DNA from: Melioribacteraceae bacterium
GTDB taxonomy: Bacteria > Bacteroidota > Ignavibacteria > Ignavibacteriales > Melioribacteraceae
Assembly: GCA_015486905.1 (NCBI GenBank)
Contig: WFQV01000017.1
Coordinates: 1 to 14,679 of the forward strand
Direction: 5' to 3'
DNA: 14,679 bases
Shown: positions 1 through 7,495 of the stretch, piece after piece
How positions within the stretch are numbered: the first letter of the stretch is position 1
Layout: every line of letters starts with the position of its first letter
Notes under the pieces: generated by a model
The model's database searches: none
The model's input: the letters and a program-made list of their open reading frames with translations, nothing else
Told to the model about the DNA's origin: nothing
Program-made: the position numbers and the translations under genes

Positions 1-26
1 ATACTCTTTTCACATTATGTTTTATG

Positions 27-54
27 TCGGCTGATTAAAAGGAAAGTCAGCCGA
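27..54. repeat. 8-bp inverted repeat, possible old terminator
   Basis: TCGGCTGA and TCAGCCGA form perfect 8-bp arms around a 12-nt A-rich loop. No clean T-run follows on either strand, so a terminator role is uncertain. The rest of 1-264 holds no gene. It has a CAAGCA/TGCTTG mini-hairpin at 187-200, and a degraded GAGATTGCTTC-type stretch at about 207-240 that resembles dispersed repeats of Bacteroidetes-like genomes. Confidence 0.4.
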
Positions 55-264
55 TTAATTATTTAAAACAATAATTAAGTTTAGCTCAATATTTAGATAT
101 AAATTTATTCTTGGTTGAAATTAAATTTTAAGAACTCCGTTATAAATATTAAGCTATCTTAGTCGGTTAAACAGATTTTTAACTTCAAGCATTTGCTTGT
201 TTATTAGTGAGATTGCTTCACTGTTCCCACCGTTGCATTTTGCAATTAGAGAGTAAGTTGCAAA

Positions 265-838
265 TTAAAACGAAACAAGTAAATTCATGCTGTAAACAGA
301 TTTGTTCTGATAAGAAGAAATATCCGGTTTTAGTTTGGCTTTAATTTTTAACCCGTATTTGTAATAAATTTGATTTCTTTCATTCTCGATAATCCAATCG
401 CGGTGAGTCCAGCCGATTGTAAATCCGATAAAATTCACAATTGTTCCGCCGAGGGAAAACAAAAAGTTCCGTTCCGTTCTTGCCTCCACCGTGTCAAAAT
501 CGGACACAGCTGAAAAAAGATTAAGGGAGTTAGTGTAATTGAGCTGGTCAACAACTGCAACAATCATTACTCTACTTGCAATTAAACGGGCGGCAAGAAT
601 ATAGTAGTCATCCTTGTTATGGTCGTAATAAAAATGGAGATAACCGAGGATAAATGCCGACGCCGCAATTCTCTGTCACGTAATTTTCTTCTGAATTTTT
701 AGAAATTCTTTGTAAGTTATTCCGTCAGGAATTTTCGTAATTTTCTTAACTTCGTTATAACGTTGTAAATCTTCAATACTCTAAACAAAAGAAAAAACGG
801 AAAAAAACATTACAAACAAAAATAATAAAATATTTCAT
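265..838 (-). pseudogene. Broken gene for a secreted or membrane protein of unknown function
   Basis: The largest open piece is the last 100 codons (265-567), but the same frame continues upstream through an in-frame TGA (676-678) and keeps protein-like sequence: LQRYNEVKKITKIPDGITY before the TGA, then QRIAASAFILGYLHFYYDH after it. Further up is a TAG where a signal-peptide cleavage site would sit, and a hydrophobic leader whose ATG at 836-838 is one frame off. The original protein was probably about 190 residues with an N-terminal signal sequence, a hydrophobic segment near LGGTIVNFIGFTIGW, and a C-terminus ending in phenylalanine, as many outer-membrane proteins do. I do not recognise the family. 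Two nonsense changes plus a frameshift make a dead gene the best reading. The last 100 codons could still be translated, but no start signal supports that. Confidence 0.65.
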
Positions 839-1148
839 CTGTTTATTTTTGCCGCAAATTACACGAATTTAGTCTTAAGTCTCAAGCCCGATGCCTCGTG
901 CTAAAAAATTAGCAAGTGAATAATTAGTAACGAGTCTCAAACTTAAACTCAAACTTAACCTTAATCTTAACCTTAATCTTAACCTTAATTTCAATATCCA
1001 GACAAAAAATATCAGAACAATCATGCAACCATCCATTCATCCAACCATGCAATCAATTTTATCGTCTCTCATTATTCATTACCAAATTAATTCAACATTC
1101 ATAAACTGCCTACTGGCAGGCAGGTTCATAATTAATAATCATTTCCTT
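839..1148. repeat. Dispersed ~300-bp repeat, copy A
   Basis: This stretch matches 12160-12458 in inverted orientation over almost its whole length, by eye about 90% identical, with small gaps. Shared blocks in order are TAGTCTTAAGTCTC, GCTAAAAAATTAGCA, a CTTAAC/CTTAAT tract, a CATCCA/CATGCA tract, CAATCAATTTTATCGTCTC, CATTACCAAATTAATTCAAC, a 20-bp palindrome, and AATAATCATTT. Its left end lies directly before the ATG (836-838) of the broken minus-strand gene, just as copy C ends directly before pdxB. No open reading frame runs through it. It may be a non-autonomous mobile repeat or a duplicated 5' leader. Confidence 0.8.
1105..1124. repeat. 20-bp palindromic insert flanked by TTCATAA direct repeats (copy A)
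   Basis: ACTGCCTACTGGCAGGCAGG is framed by TTCATAA at 1098-1104 and again at 1125-1131. The matching place in copy B (1534-1540) has a single TTCATAA and no palindrome. This is what an insertion with a 7-bp target duplication would leave. A deletion between the two direct repeats in copy B would look the same. Confidence 0.7.
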
Positions 1149-1272
1149 CACTACAAGTCGGGACAAGTTGTGTGACAAATTACTTGTCATGTCGCTTTCA
1201 TGTGATTATCTTACTCCGAAGTTTTGTCACGATTTTTATCTTCCCCAAACGAGTAAATCCAAAAATCGCGTC

Positions 1273-1322
1273 AAAACACTTTAGTGTTTTCTATCGCCCA
1301 ATCCCCGAGCTGAAGCTCGGGG
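1273..1322. repeat. Two adjacent small palindromes between repeat copies A and B
   Basis: AAAACACT/AGTGTTTT (1273-1290) has perfect 8-bp arms with a 2-nt centre. CCCCGAGCT/AGCTCGGGG (1303-1322) has perfect 9-bp arms with a GA centre. They lie in the gene-free stretch 1149-1384, where I see no credible protein. Open frames on both strands there are made of repeat sequence. Hairpins of the second kind recur after pdxB, suggesting one class of dispersed palindromes. Confidence 0.6.
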
Positions 1323-1384
1323 TTAATGAAATGTCGATCATGCGTGACTTTGTTAAAAATATTTTGTAAGCTTTGTTTTTCGGT

Positions 1385-1557
1385 AATCTGTAACAAGTAT
1401 CAACCTTAACCTCAACCTCAAAGCAAAAAATAAAAGAACAATCATCCAGCCATCCAACCATGCATTCATCCAACAATGCAATCAATTTTATCGTCTCTCA
1501 TTATTCATTACCAAATTAATTCAGCATTCAACATTCATAATTAATAATCATTTCCTT
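1385..1557. repeat. Dispersed repeat, copy B (truncated, direct to copy A)
   Basis: It begins where copy A reads GTAACGAGTCTCAA (here GTAACAAGTATCAA) and follows it through the CTTAACC tract, the CATCCA/CATGCA tract, CAATCAATTTTATCGTCTC and CATTACCAAATTAATTCA, to AATAATCATTTCCTT. It lacks the roughly 90-bp start-codon-proximal part of copies A and C, and it lacks the 20-bp palindrome. Positions 1558-1633 are AT-rich and hold nothing I can identify. Confidence 0.75.
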
Positions 1558-1633
1558 GGGTGTCTTAAATTTAGTAATGTATGTTTTATTTTATTTGCAA
1601 TTTATTGCCGGCTAATTAAAATTAAAAATAAAA

Positions 1634-1658
1634 AGCTCCCGAATGAACTTCAGGAGCT
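1634..1658 (-). terminator. Rho-independent terminator of the T9SS cargo pair
   Basis: Read on the minus strand, AGCTCCTGAA pairs with TTCGGGAGCT (ten pairs, one G-U) around a 5-nt loop, followed by TTTTTATTTTTAAT. It lies about 20 bp after the stop codon of the hydrolase-like gene, so it probably ends the transcript covering 5097 down to 1678. Confidence 0.85.
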
Positions 1659-1677
1659 AATATTTAGAAAGTTAAAA

Positions 1678-3189
1678 TTACTTTAAAAGAATCATTTTTT
1701 TTGTGGCTGTAAAATTCCCTGCGCGTAAAATGTAAAAATAAACCCCGCTCGGTAAATTGTTCGCATTAAATTGTACGGAATAATTTCCCGGCGCTTGCTT
1801 ACGGTTTACCAGAGTGGCAACTTTGCTCCCGAGAATATCGTAAACAGCCAGATGTACGGACAGCTCGTGAGCTGTCCCTACAACAGGAATTGAATATTTT
1901 ATTGTTGTCGTTGGATTGAACGGATTCGGGTAATTTTGGTAAAGTTCAAAATCAATTGTACCAATAGGATTATCATTAACGGAAGTTGTAATTGAATCCT
2001 TCAAAATCAAAGCGCTTACCGGCGGTAACGAAACCTCTCCGGCGGAAATACTTTTGTAGGTTAAATGTCCTTCCCAATTTCCAAATGTATTTACAAATCC
2101 ACCTCCAACCGGAACGACCTTCCAATAATTTTTCGAAAGATTAAAAGTTTTACTCAAAGCGGAAGAAGGATTAACTATTACCAAACCGTTTTCAAATTCC
2201 CTTGAATAAAGCGAGTCATTCCGCTCGACGAAATCACCCGCGGCATCCCTGAGGTCGATGTCAAATTCGGGGTAGTATTGCAAGGAAGTATTGTAAGCAT
2301 AATCAGACAGAGAAAGAACGGTGTTTTGATTTTCAATTAACAAATAGCTGGCAACGGAAAAAATTCTGGCTTGAATATTGTTAATTAAACCCGGTTTTTT
2401 AACAACGAGGACCAAATTAGAACTGTCTCTGTTTTCTTCCATGCACTTTATTGCTTTCCCCCAGTTAACAAATCCCTTATAATCTCCGGTAGTAATATCA
2501 TACGCAAAGTCCTCCCACATTCCTCCGTCGGTTACTGCAAGACTTGAATCCGCCCCGTTGCCCGAATGCAATCCGTTAAAAATAACTATTTTATCAGGTA
2601 AATAAGATTTAATGAATTTAAGCGAAGCATAACGGGCTAAGCGCCATTCAAGAGGGTCGTAATCCCAAGGCAATTTACCATTATCTAACCAGCTTTTTTT
2701 CAATAAATGACTTGCCGAATCAATATACAACCCGTCGTAATTGTATTTGTAAACCTGGGTCGATGCTGTAAAGGCGTAATAATTTATCCAATGATAAATG
2801 GCATCTGCCGCCGTCGAATCAACCAAATCTCTTCCGTCCATTAAAAAAGAATGCCATTCGGTTTTAATTCTTGTATCGTAACTTTGATTTGCACTGTCGG
2901 AATGGCAAAACATATTTTCGTGTTGATTAATAAAATTCCAATTGAATTGCGGAAAATTCTCCCATGTTCCTTGAATTGAACGATACAACAAAAGTTTTGT
3001 GTGGTGGAATGCGTTCCTTATGCTGTTGCTTAAAAACGGAGTGTTAAGATAATCAAAGACGCTGTCTGCGAAAGCTATTTGCGCGTTTGTTACATCGTAT
3101 GATATACGCGTTGCTCTTTTTATGCCCCCGGCAAAAACATTAAAAGAACTAACAGATAAAAAAATCAGAATTAAAAAAATCTTCTTCAT
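1678..3189 (-). CDS. Secreted glycoside-hydrolase-like TIM-barrel protein with T9SS sorting domain
   Basis: The 503-residue product starts with a signal peptide (about 1-20, cut after VFA). Residues about 25-400 look like a putative glycoside hydrolase of the GHL15 kind: YDGLYIDS (151-158) fits the acidic strand end of a TIM barrel, and IVIFNGLHSGNG (201-212), DGGMWEDF (221-228) and FENGLVIVNPS (332-342) match the later strands and the C-terminal beta region seen in such proteins. D157 and the E226/D227 pair are candidate catalytic residues; this is inference, and the substrate is unknown. A T9SS type A sorting domain fills about 414-503 (YPNPFNPTTT, VYDILG, SGVYFY, final KKMILLK), so export across the outer membrane is expected. 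Residues 437-446 are encoded by an inserted palindrome. The start lies 15 bp after the stop of the beta-helix gene, suggesting one transcript. Confidence 0.85.
   Translation of the reverse strand: MKKIFLILIFLSVSSFNVFAGGIKRATRISYDVTNAQIAFADSVFDYLNTPFLSNSIRNAFHHTKLLLYRSIQGTWENFPQFNWNFINQHENMFCHSDSANQSYDTRIKTEWHSFLMDGRDLVDSTAADAIYHWINYYAFTASTQVYKYNYDGLYIDSASHLLKKSWLDNGKLPWDYDPLEWRLARYASLKFIKSYLPDKIVIFNGLHSGNGADSSLAVTDGGMWEDFAYDITTGDYKGFVNWGKAIKCMEENRDSSNLVLVVKKPGLINNIQARIFSVASYLLIENQNTVLSLSDYAYNTSLQYYPEFDIDLRDAAGDFVERNDSLYSREFENGLVIVNPSSALSKTFNLSKNYWKVVPVGGGFVNTFGNWEGHLTYKSISAGEVSLPPVSALILKDSITTSVNDNPIGTIDFELYQNYPNPFNPTTTIKYSIPVVGTAHELSVHLAVYDILGSKVATLVNRKQAPGNYSVQFNANNLPSGVYFYILRAGNFTATKKMILLK
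1853..1882. repeat. 30-bp palindrome inserted in frame inside the sorting domain
   Basis: TGTAC-GGACAGCTC-GT-GAGCTGTCC-CTACA pairs at 13 of 14 positions and is exactly ten codons long. It codes for V-G-T-A-H-E-L-S-V-H, between the SIP strand and the AVYDILG strand of the sorting domain. Other sorting domains here have only four or five residues at this loop. The GGGACAG/CTGTCCC core also occurs in the hairpin at 8451-8473. Confidence 0.75.
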
Positions 3190-3204
3190 TTTTCAACTCA
3201 CTGC

Positions 3205-5097
3205 TTATTTAAGATAAATTATTTTCTTAATTGCAAAGGAAAAATCGGTTTTCAGGCAAATAAAATAAATTCCCGAAGCGGCGCTCATGTCCGAAGAATT
3301 ACGTCCGTTCCAGACGATGCTGTGTTTGCCTTGTCCAATTTCATCTTGCACCAAATCCAAAACTTTTCTACCGAGGATGTCGAAAACCGCAATGGAAATT
3401 TTGGATTTTTGTGGCAGCGAATAATTAATATGAACCTGCCCGTTAAAAGGATTCGGATAAACCGAGAAATCCAACACAGAAGGATTAGATTTGCTTTCAA
3501 CGCCGGTTTCATTGTAATATTCGTAAGCTCCGATGTCAAAGCCCTCCCCTTGTGGCCTCGGCGTGTTAAAGTAATCTACCGAAGGAGCCCCTAAACTATT
3601 ACCGTTGTCTATTGCCGGGCTGCCCGAGCTTACTTTGAACCCGCCGTTTCGCCAATCAATGAGCAAAGGAGAACCAACAATTGACTCTTCTCCCCAGCCC
3701 AATTGAATAGCTGCCGAATCCGAAGGGAAGCGAAAGCTTTGCAAAGACTCCAAATTAAATCTTAGCGTAGTATCGCCAAGACAACTCTTAATTGTCAATT
3801 CAACAATTTCCGAAGATGAATCTTTATCCGGAGCGAAATACAAATTATGGTCAAACAAAACATTTTCCGGCGGAAATACATAGGAATATATTATTGAAGT
3901 GATGTAAGGATGATTCGGTCGTGCGGCAAAAATATTATTTCTAAAAACCAAATTATTGCTTGTTCCTTCGGGCGTTGAGATTACGTGGCATTCGGAAACC
4001 CAAATGCTTTTCAATCCGTTGTTAAAAGAAGTGTTGTTAACAAAAATTCCATTGTCCGATTCGAACACGCCAAAGCCCGAACCTTGATTGTTGTAAGCCA
4101 CATTATTGACAAAATGCGCTCCGCCCCGGGGTTCAGCCGTATCAAGCAGAAAGCCGCAGCCGTCCGTGCCGCAATGCAAGGAGTCGTCTCCGTCGAAATT
4201 ATTATGAGAGATGTTCCCGATAAAATAAATGTCCGAGCCCGTTGCACCGAAAGCTGTTATCCCTTGGGAAAAGCCTGTCCACTTGCAATTTTCGTAGGCT
4301 TCGTTTCCTTCCACGCGCACGTGATTGCAGAAGTTTGCCCCGATTCCTGCTCTTCCGTTGCCAAAAGATTTATTATTCAGAATTCTTATGTGATTTTTTT
4401 GAACTTCAATTCCTGCCAGACCGTAGTTAGTAACGCTAAATCCTTCGACAATTAGATATTTGTCACGCGCACCGCCGTCGGCTAAAACCCAAACACCGCT
4501 TTTCAACGTGACTTTCCACTCGTGATTTTCCGGGGAATCGTTTTCGGGAAGCCATACGAAGAGGTAACCTGAGTGGTCAACAAAGCTGCGTCCTTCGGCA
4601 AATTTTAACGAGTCGCAAGGGTAAGGATATGGGTAAGGCATTCTTTTACCGTCTTTCCAGGCTTCGTAAAAAGCACCGGTTCTAAGTTTTATTTTCCAGA
4701 CGTTTCCTCCGTAATAATCGTCTCGCACCCAGCTTGCACTGTCGGAAATAGCGTCGCTCAAATTTACCATTCCATCTAAAATGGCGGCGTATTGAGGTTC
4801 TGATTTGTACACAATCCAATTGCTTTCTTCCCCGCATGCGCTGGGAGCAATCCAATCGTGGTAAACACCTCCCATTACAATTACCGTGTCGCCGGCGGCA
4901 ACTTTCATGTTTGCTTTGTGAATTGTAGCCCATGGGTGGTCAAAAGTTCCCTTGTTGGTATCGCTTGCGTTGGGGCTCTTATTATTCACATAATAAGTTT
5001 CTGCGCTTGTTTTAACAAACAAGGTAAATAAAAAAATAATTAAAATTGAGAAGATTGAATTAATGTGAGAATTTCGAGGAATAATAAAATTTTGCAT
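3205..5097 (-). CDS. Secreted parallel beta-helix (pectate-lyase-like) protein with T9SS sorting domain
   Basis: The 630-residue product has a long signal peptide (hydrophobic core about 14-29, cut near TSA). It then has the usual entry of right-handed beta-helix proteins: YYVNNKSPNASDTNKGT (35-51), PWATIHKA and AGDTVIVMGGVY. About 215-400 are helix coils rich in NN/GN/VFRNN ladders, with histidines and asparagines at turns. Near the end, GSPAIDNGN followed by GFDIGAYEY is a choice-of-anchor Q type domain, common on bacterial beta-helix surface proteins. A T9SS sorting domain closes it (YPNPFNG, VFDILGRKV, final KKIIYLK). Likely role: binding or cleaving an acidic polysaccharide outside the cell; no catalytic residues can be named with confidence. 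GGGAG, 8 nt before the ATG, supports this start. It is first in a pair with the hydrolase-like gene 15 bp downstream. Confidence 0.85.
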   Translation of the reverse strand: MQNFIIPRNSHINSIFSILIIFLFTLFVKTSAETYYVNNKSPNASDTNKGTFDHPWATIHKANMKVAAGDTVIVMGGVYHDWIAPSACGEESNWIVYKSEPQYAAILDGMVNLSDAISDSASWVRDDYYGGNVWKIKLRTGAFYEAWKDGKRMPYPYPYPCDSLKFAEGRSFVDHSGYLFVWLPENDSPENHEWKVTLKSGVWVLADGGARDKYLIVEGFSVTNYGLAGIEVQKNHIRILNNKSFGNGRAGIGANFCNHVRVEGNEAYENCKWTGFSQGITAFGATGSDIYFIGNISHNNFDGDDSLHCGTDGCGFLLDTAEPRGGAHFVNNVAYNNQGSGFGVFESDNGIFVNNTSFNNGLKSIWVSECHVISTPEGTSNNLVFRNNIFAARPNHPYITSIIYSYVFPPENVLFDHNLYFAPDKDSSSEIVELTIKSCLGDTTLRFNLESLQSFRFPSDSAAIQLGWGEESIVGSPLLIDWRNGGFKVSSGSPAIDNGNSLGAPSVDYFNTPRPQGEGFDIGAYEYYNETGVESKSNPSVLDFSVYPNPFNGQVHINYSLPQKSKISIAVFDILGRKVLDLVQDEIGQGKHSIVWNGRNSSDMSAASGIYFICLKTDFSFAIKKIIYLK

Positions 5098-5277
5098 TTT
5101 TCTACTCCCGGATATTTTTTAATCTTTAAACTATTTGTGAATTGAGGGAAGGAATTTTTAAGAGTTAGTATATGTTTCTCAAATAGCTTTCGAAATTTTT
5201 GACAAAATTACGAGGGAAATGGTTTAAATTTTTATTTCCAACGGATTAACGTAAATTCCAAATAATATGAAAAATTA

Positions 5278-5610
5278 TTACGTTCTCAAACTTGCTGCGG
5301 TTTTAATTGCTTCTATTTTATCATTCGAAAGTCCTTCGATATCTTCCAATTTTAAGTATCCTTCTAATAGCAATTCGGTAAAAACAAATATTAACCGAGA
5401 ATACCTGTAATCGTACTTTCTGTCAATTTGCTTTCTTTTTTTGTAAAGGAAATCCTCTAATTGCCAAATTTCTTCGTCCTTTTTTAACTGTAAGGCTTTT
5501 ACTTTAATTTTGTTTTTTAAATCGTCCATTTCCCTTCGGTAAGCAACGTCAAACGCTTGGCGGGCTATTTTCTTTTCTTTCGGTGACCATTTAAAATCTC
5601 TCATTCCCAT
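5278..5610 (-). CDS. Small conserved helical protein of unknown function
   Basis: The 110-residue, highly charged product is predicted to be almost all helix. The pattern KWSPKEKKIARQAFDVAYRR (7-26), then IWQLEDFLYKKRKQID, KYDYRYSRLIFVFTELLLEG and LSNDKIEAI, is one I recall from uncharacterised proteins in many bacterial phyla, which argues that the gene is real and under selection. No signal peptide, membrane segment or catalytic motif is visible, so it is probably cytoplasmic. GGAG, 4 nt before the first ATG, decides the start; a second ATG two codons later is less well placed. It is separated by about 180 bp from the beta-helix gene on the same strand and may have its own promoter. No function can be assigned. 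Confidence 0.8.
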   Translation of the reverse strand: MGMRDFKWSPKEKKIARQAFDVAYRREMDDLKNKIKVKALQLKKDEEIWQLEDFLYKKRKQIDRKYDYRYSRLIFVFTELLLEGYLKLEDIEGLSNDKIEAIKTAASLRT

Positions 5611-5685
5611 TTTACTCCAAATTTTTAAATACTATTTGCATTATTAACCCGAAAAAAAATAAAAGAAATTTTGAAAACCGCAAGT

Positions 5686-6608
5686 TTACTTCATCAAAAT
5701 CATTTTCTTTTTTGCAGAAAAATATCCTGCGGAAAGTCTGTAAAAGTAAATTCAGCTGACGAGTTTACTTGCATCAAATTTAATGGAGTAATTACCCGAG
5801 GCTTGATTTTTGTTTACAAGCGTGGCTATTTCCCGACCGAGAATGTCGTAAACCTTCAATGTTACATTTGCATTGTAATTGCGACTTTGGGAAGAAATCC
5901 CTTGAGATTTCTCTTCCCGATAAAAATTATCGGGATTCGAAATGACAAACGGAATGCTGCATAGTATTGTCTTTGTAGGATTAAAAGGAGTCGGGTAATT
6001 TTGAGTTAATTTAAATTTAGTTGGTAATTCGGAATTTAAGTTAACCTCTACAACATCAGAATACTCAAACCCGCTGTCAATGTTTATCTGTTTTAATCTG
6101 TATTTAACAGTGCTACTTAGTTTATCGGTATCAACAAAGCTATAATCTTTCGGAGAGTTGCCGTTGCCGTGTCCCGCAACAAAGCCAATATCCTGCCAAC
6201 CACTTTGAACTTTTAACTTTTTCCTTTGGACTTGAAATCCATTTCCGTTGCTGTCTGCCAGTGTAGAATTACTTGATTTTCTACGGCTTTTACCGTGAAA
6301 GAATTTAGTTCTACGGGAAGAGGAGTATCCAAATTTCCAACCGTTACATTTGAAAATCCCGCGTAATAATTTGTTGTTTCAATATAATAAGCGGCATCAA
6401 CAGCAACCTCGGGCTTTGTGGGTATTTCCAACCAAGTATTTGAGACCGAATTGTAATGATAAATTTTTCTTCCTGAGTTTGACACTTAATTTTTGTAAGT
6501 TATTGAAAAAAAGAGATAAGTAAAAAAAATTGCGAAAGTTGTTACTACAACTTTGATTAGTACCTTATCAGTAAAATTCGTTTTATTTTTGGCAGAATAT
6601 ATTTTCAA
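5686..6608 (-). pseudogene. Broken T9SS-exported protein
   Basis: Residues from 6485 to 6213 include the linker motif LPVELNSFTVKAVENQVILH, typical just before T9SS sorting domains. At about 6235 the frame shifts: the true continuation is GFQVQR...GWQDIGFVAGHGNG, KDYSFVDTDK, VKYRLKQINIDSGFEYSD, then a complete sorting domain (YPTPFNPTKT, VYDILGREIATLV, IYFYRL, final KKKMILMK and TAA at 5686). An in-frame TGA (5752-5754) replaces the glycine before IYFYRL. Upstream, a TAA (6486-6488) precedes a 40-codon in-frame piece back to a TTG at 6606-6608 with a long hydrophobic stretch (VLIKVVVTTFAIFFTYLFF), possibly the old signal peptide with the middle of the gene lost. At least one frameshift and two stops make this a relic. 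The insert at 5866-5949 lies inside it. Confidence 0.8.
5866..5949. repeat. 84-bp palindrome-bearing insert in frame inside the relic sorting domain
   Basis: The insert adds 28 codons between the SIP strand and VTLKVYDILG. It contains two hairpins: GGGAAGAAATC/GATTTCTCTTCCC (5889-5918) and CCCGATAA/TTATCGGG (5916-5934). Next to them is CGAAATGAC, reading GTCATTTCG on the coding strand. The GTCATTTCGA...GAGAAATCTC pattern resembles a palindromic repeat family I recall from Bacteroidetes-group intergenic regions. The insert sits at the same loop as the different palindrome at 1853-1882. Confidence 0.7.
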
Positions 6609-7114
6609 ATACTCTAAAGTCCTTTGTTAATAAGGTTTTCAGAGATTATATTTCCCATTCAACTTTTAAACTTCTTTAGTTCTGGCTTGTCCAGGTTAGG
6701 AATTAAAAAGGATAATATTTCTCATTTACACAAAATTTGGGACAGTCTCCATTTTCCACGCTTTTTGATTTTTTTTTCTCTCAAGTGTAAAACACAGGAA
6801 AAGAATAGAAATTATTTTGTGTTGCAGAAGGTATTAAGGTTACTATTAGAATAGGACGCTTCAAATTGTAGAAATTGAATTGGGTATTATAAACTTTATT
6901 TCTGTTTCAGCCCATACACCGGCACAAGTTAAAACTTGGAGGCAAAAGAACCTTCATTCTCCCTTCTCCCTTTCTTGTCAGAAAATTCGGATTAAGCTGC
7001 CCTTGTATTTTACAATGTTATTGATTGGAAAAGAGTTCAAGGAAAAGACCGAATAAGTTACCTGAGTACAGAGCCAAAATTCAGGTGAGTCGAATTTGTG
7101 AAGTAGTACAATTT
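6609..7114. other. Gene-free spacer, AT-rich
   Basis: No frame here has protein-like composition or a start signal. At about 6722-6750, read on the minus strand, GAGACTGTCCC followed by AAATTTTGTGTAAATG resembles the end of an IS256-type element, but no partner end and no transposase sequence could be found. Nothing else is supported. Confidence 0.4.
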
Positions 7115-7480
7115 TCAAATCTTTGTTAAAAGCCAAGAAACCAAATAAGTTACATATCCACTAATTCCAATTGACAAGACAAGCAACACTTTTAATATTT
7201 TCTTTTTCAGCTCCCTGTAGTAATTCATTTCCCTGTAGCGTTCTCTTACGCGGTAATCCCCCTGAGTAATTTCCCAATAGCTGATTTTCGGCGGCTTCGA
7301 TTTTTTCGGTGGAGAAGGAAGCTTAATGATTTTCAAAGGCTGAGTTTCTTCGTGATTAATTCTTATTGAATAAACTGTTGTCCAATAATCTTTAGGTAAG
7401 GTAATGGTGTGCGCTTCGTAAAGATTGTTGTTTTTTATTTCAAGTAGAGGGTGTTTTATTTCATTCTTGATCAAATGCAT
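7115..7480 (-). CDS. Small tail-anchored protein paired with the sugar transferase
   Basis: The 121-residue product has a soluble N-terminal part, a proline/lysine-rich linker (PSPPKKSKPPK, 55-65), a basic charged helix (about 76-95), and one membrane helix near the C-terminus (about 96-118, ILKVLLVLSIGISGYVTYLV). Residues 24-54 (HTITLPKDYW... then KIIKLP) match the C-terminal tail of the neighbouring transferase (YTVDLPLDWW... then KIIEL), so both carry the same small module. The start has a strong AGGAG five bases upstream and lies 15 bp after the transferase stop, so the two are surely co-transcribed. I do not recognise the family. A membrane-bound partner, or a regulator of the transferase, is an inference from linkage and the shared module. 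No obvious terminator follows. Confidence 0.75.
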   Translation of the reverse strand: MHLIKNEIKHPLLEIKNNNLYEAHTITLPKDYWTTVYSIRINHEETQPLKIIKLPSPPKKSKPPKISYWEITQGDYRVRERYREMNYYRELKKKILKVLLVLSIGISGYVTYLVSWLLTKI

Positions 7481-7495
7481 TTTTTCTCCTTTTAG

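Noticed and set aside
1172..1485. Two overlapping open frames (65 and 64 codons) on opposite strands
   Set aside because: They run through dispersed repeats and palindromes, have no start signals, and show no protein-like pattern.
3985..4455. A 156-codon plus-strand open frame
   Set aside because: It is antisense inside the beta-helix gene, whose signal peptide, helix coils and sorting domain are clear; composition is explained by the complementary strand.
6722..6750. IS256-like end sequence (GAGACTGTCCC and GTGTAAATG on the minus strand)
   Set aside because: No second end, no target duplication and no transposase fragment could be found within the window; too weak to call a mobile element.
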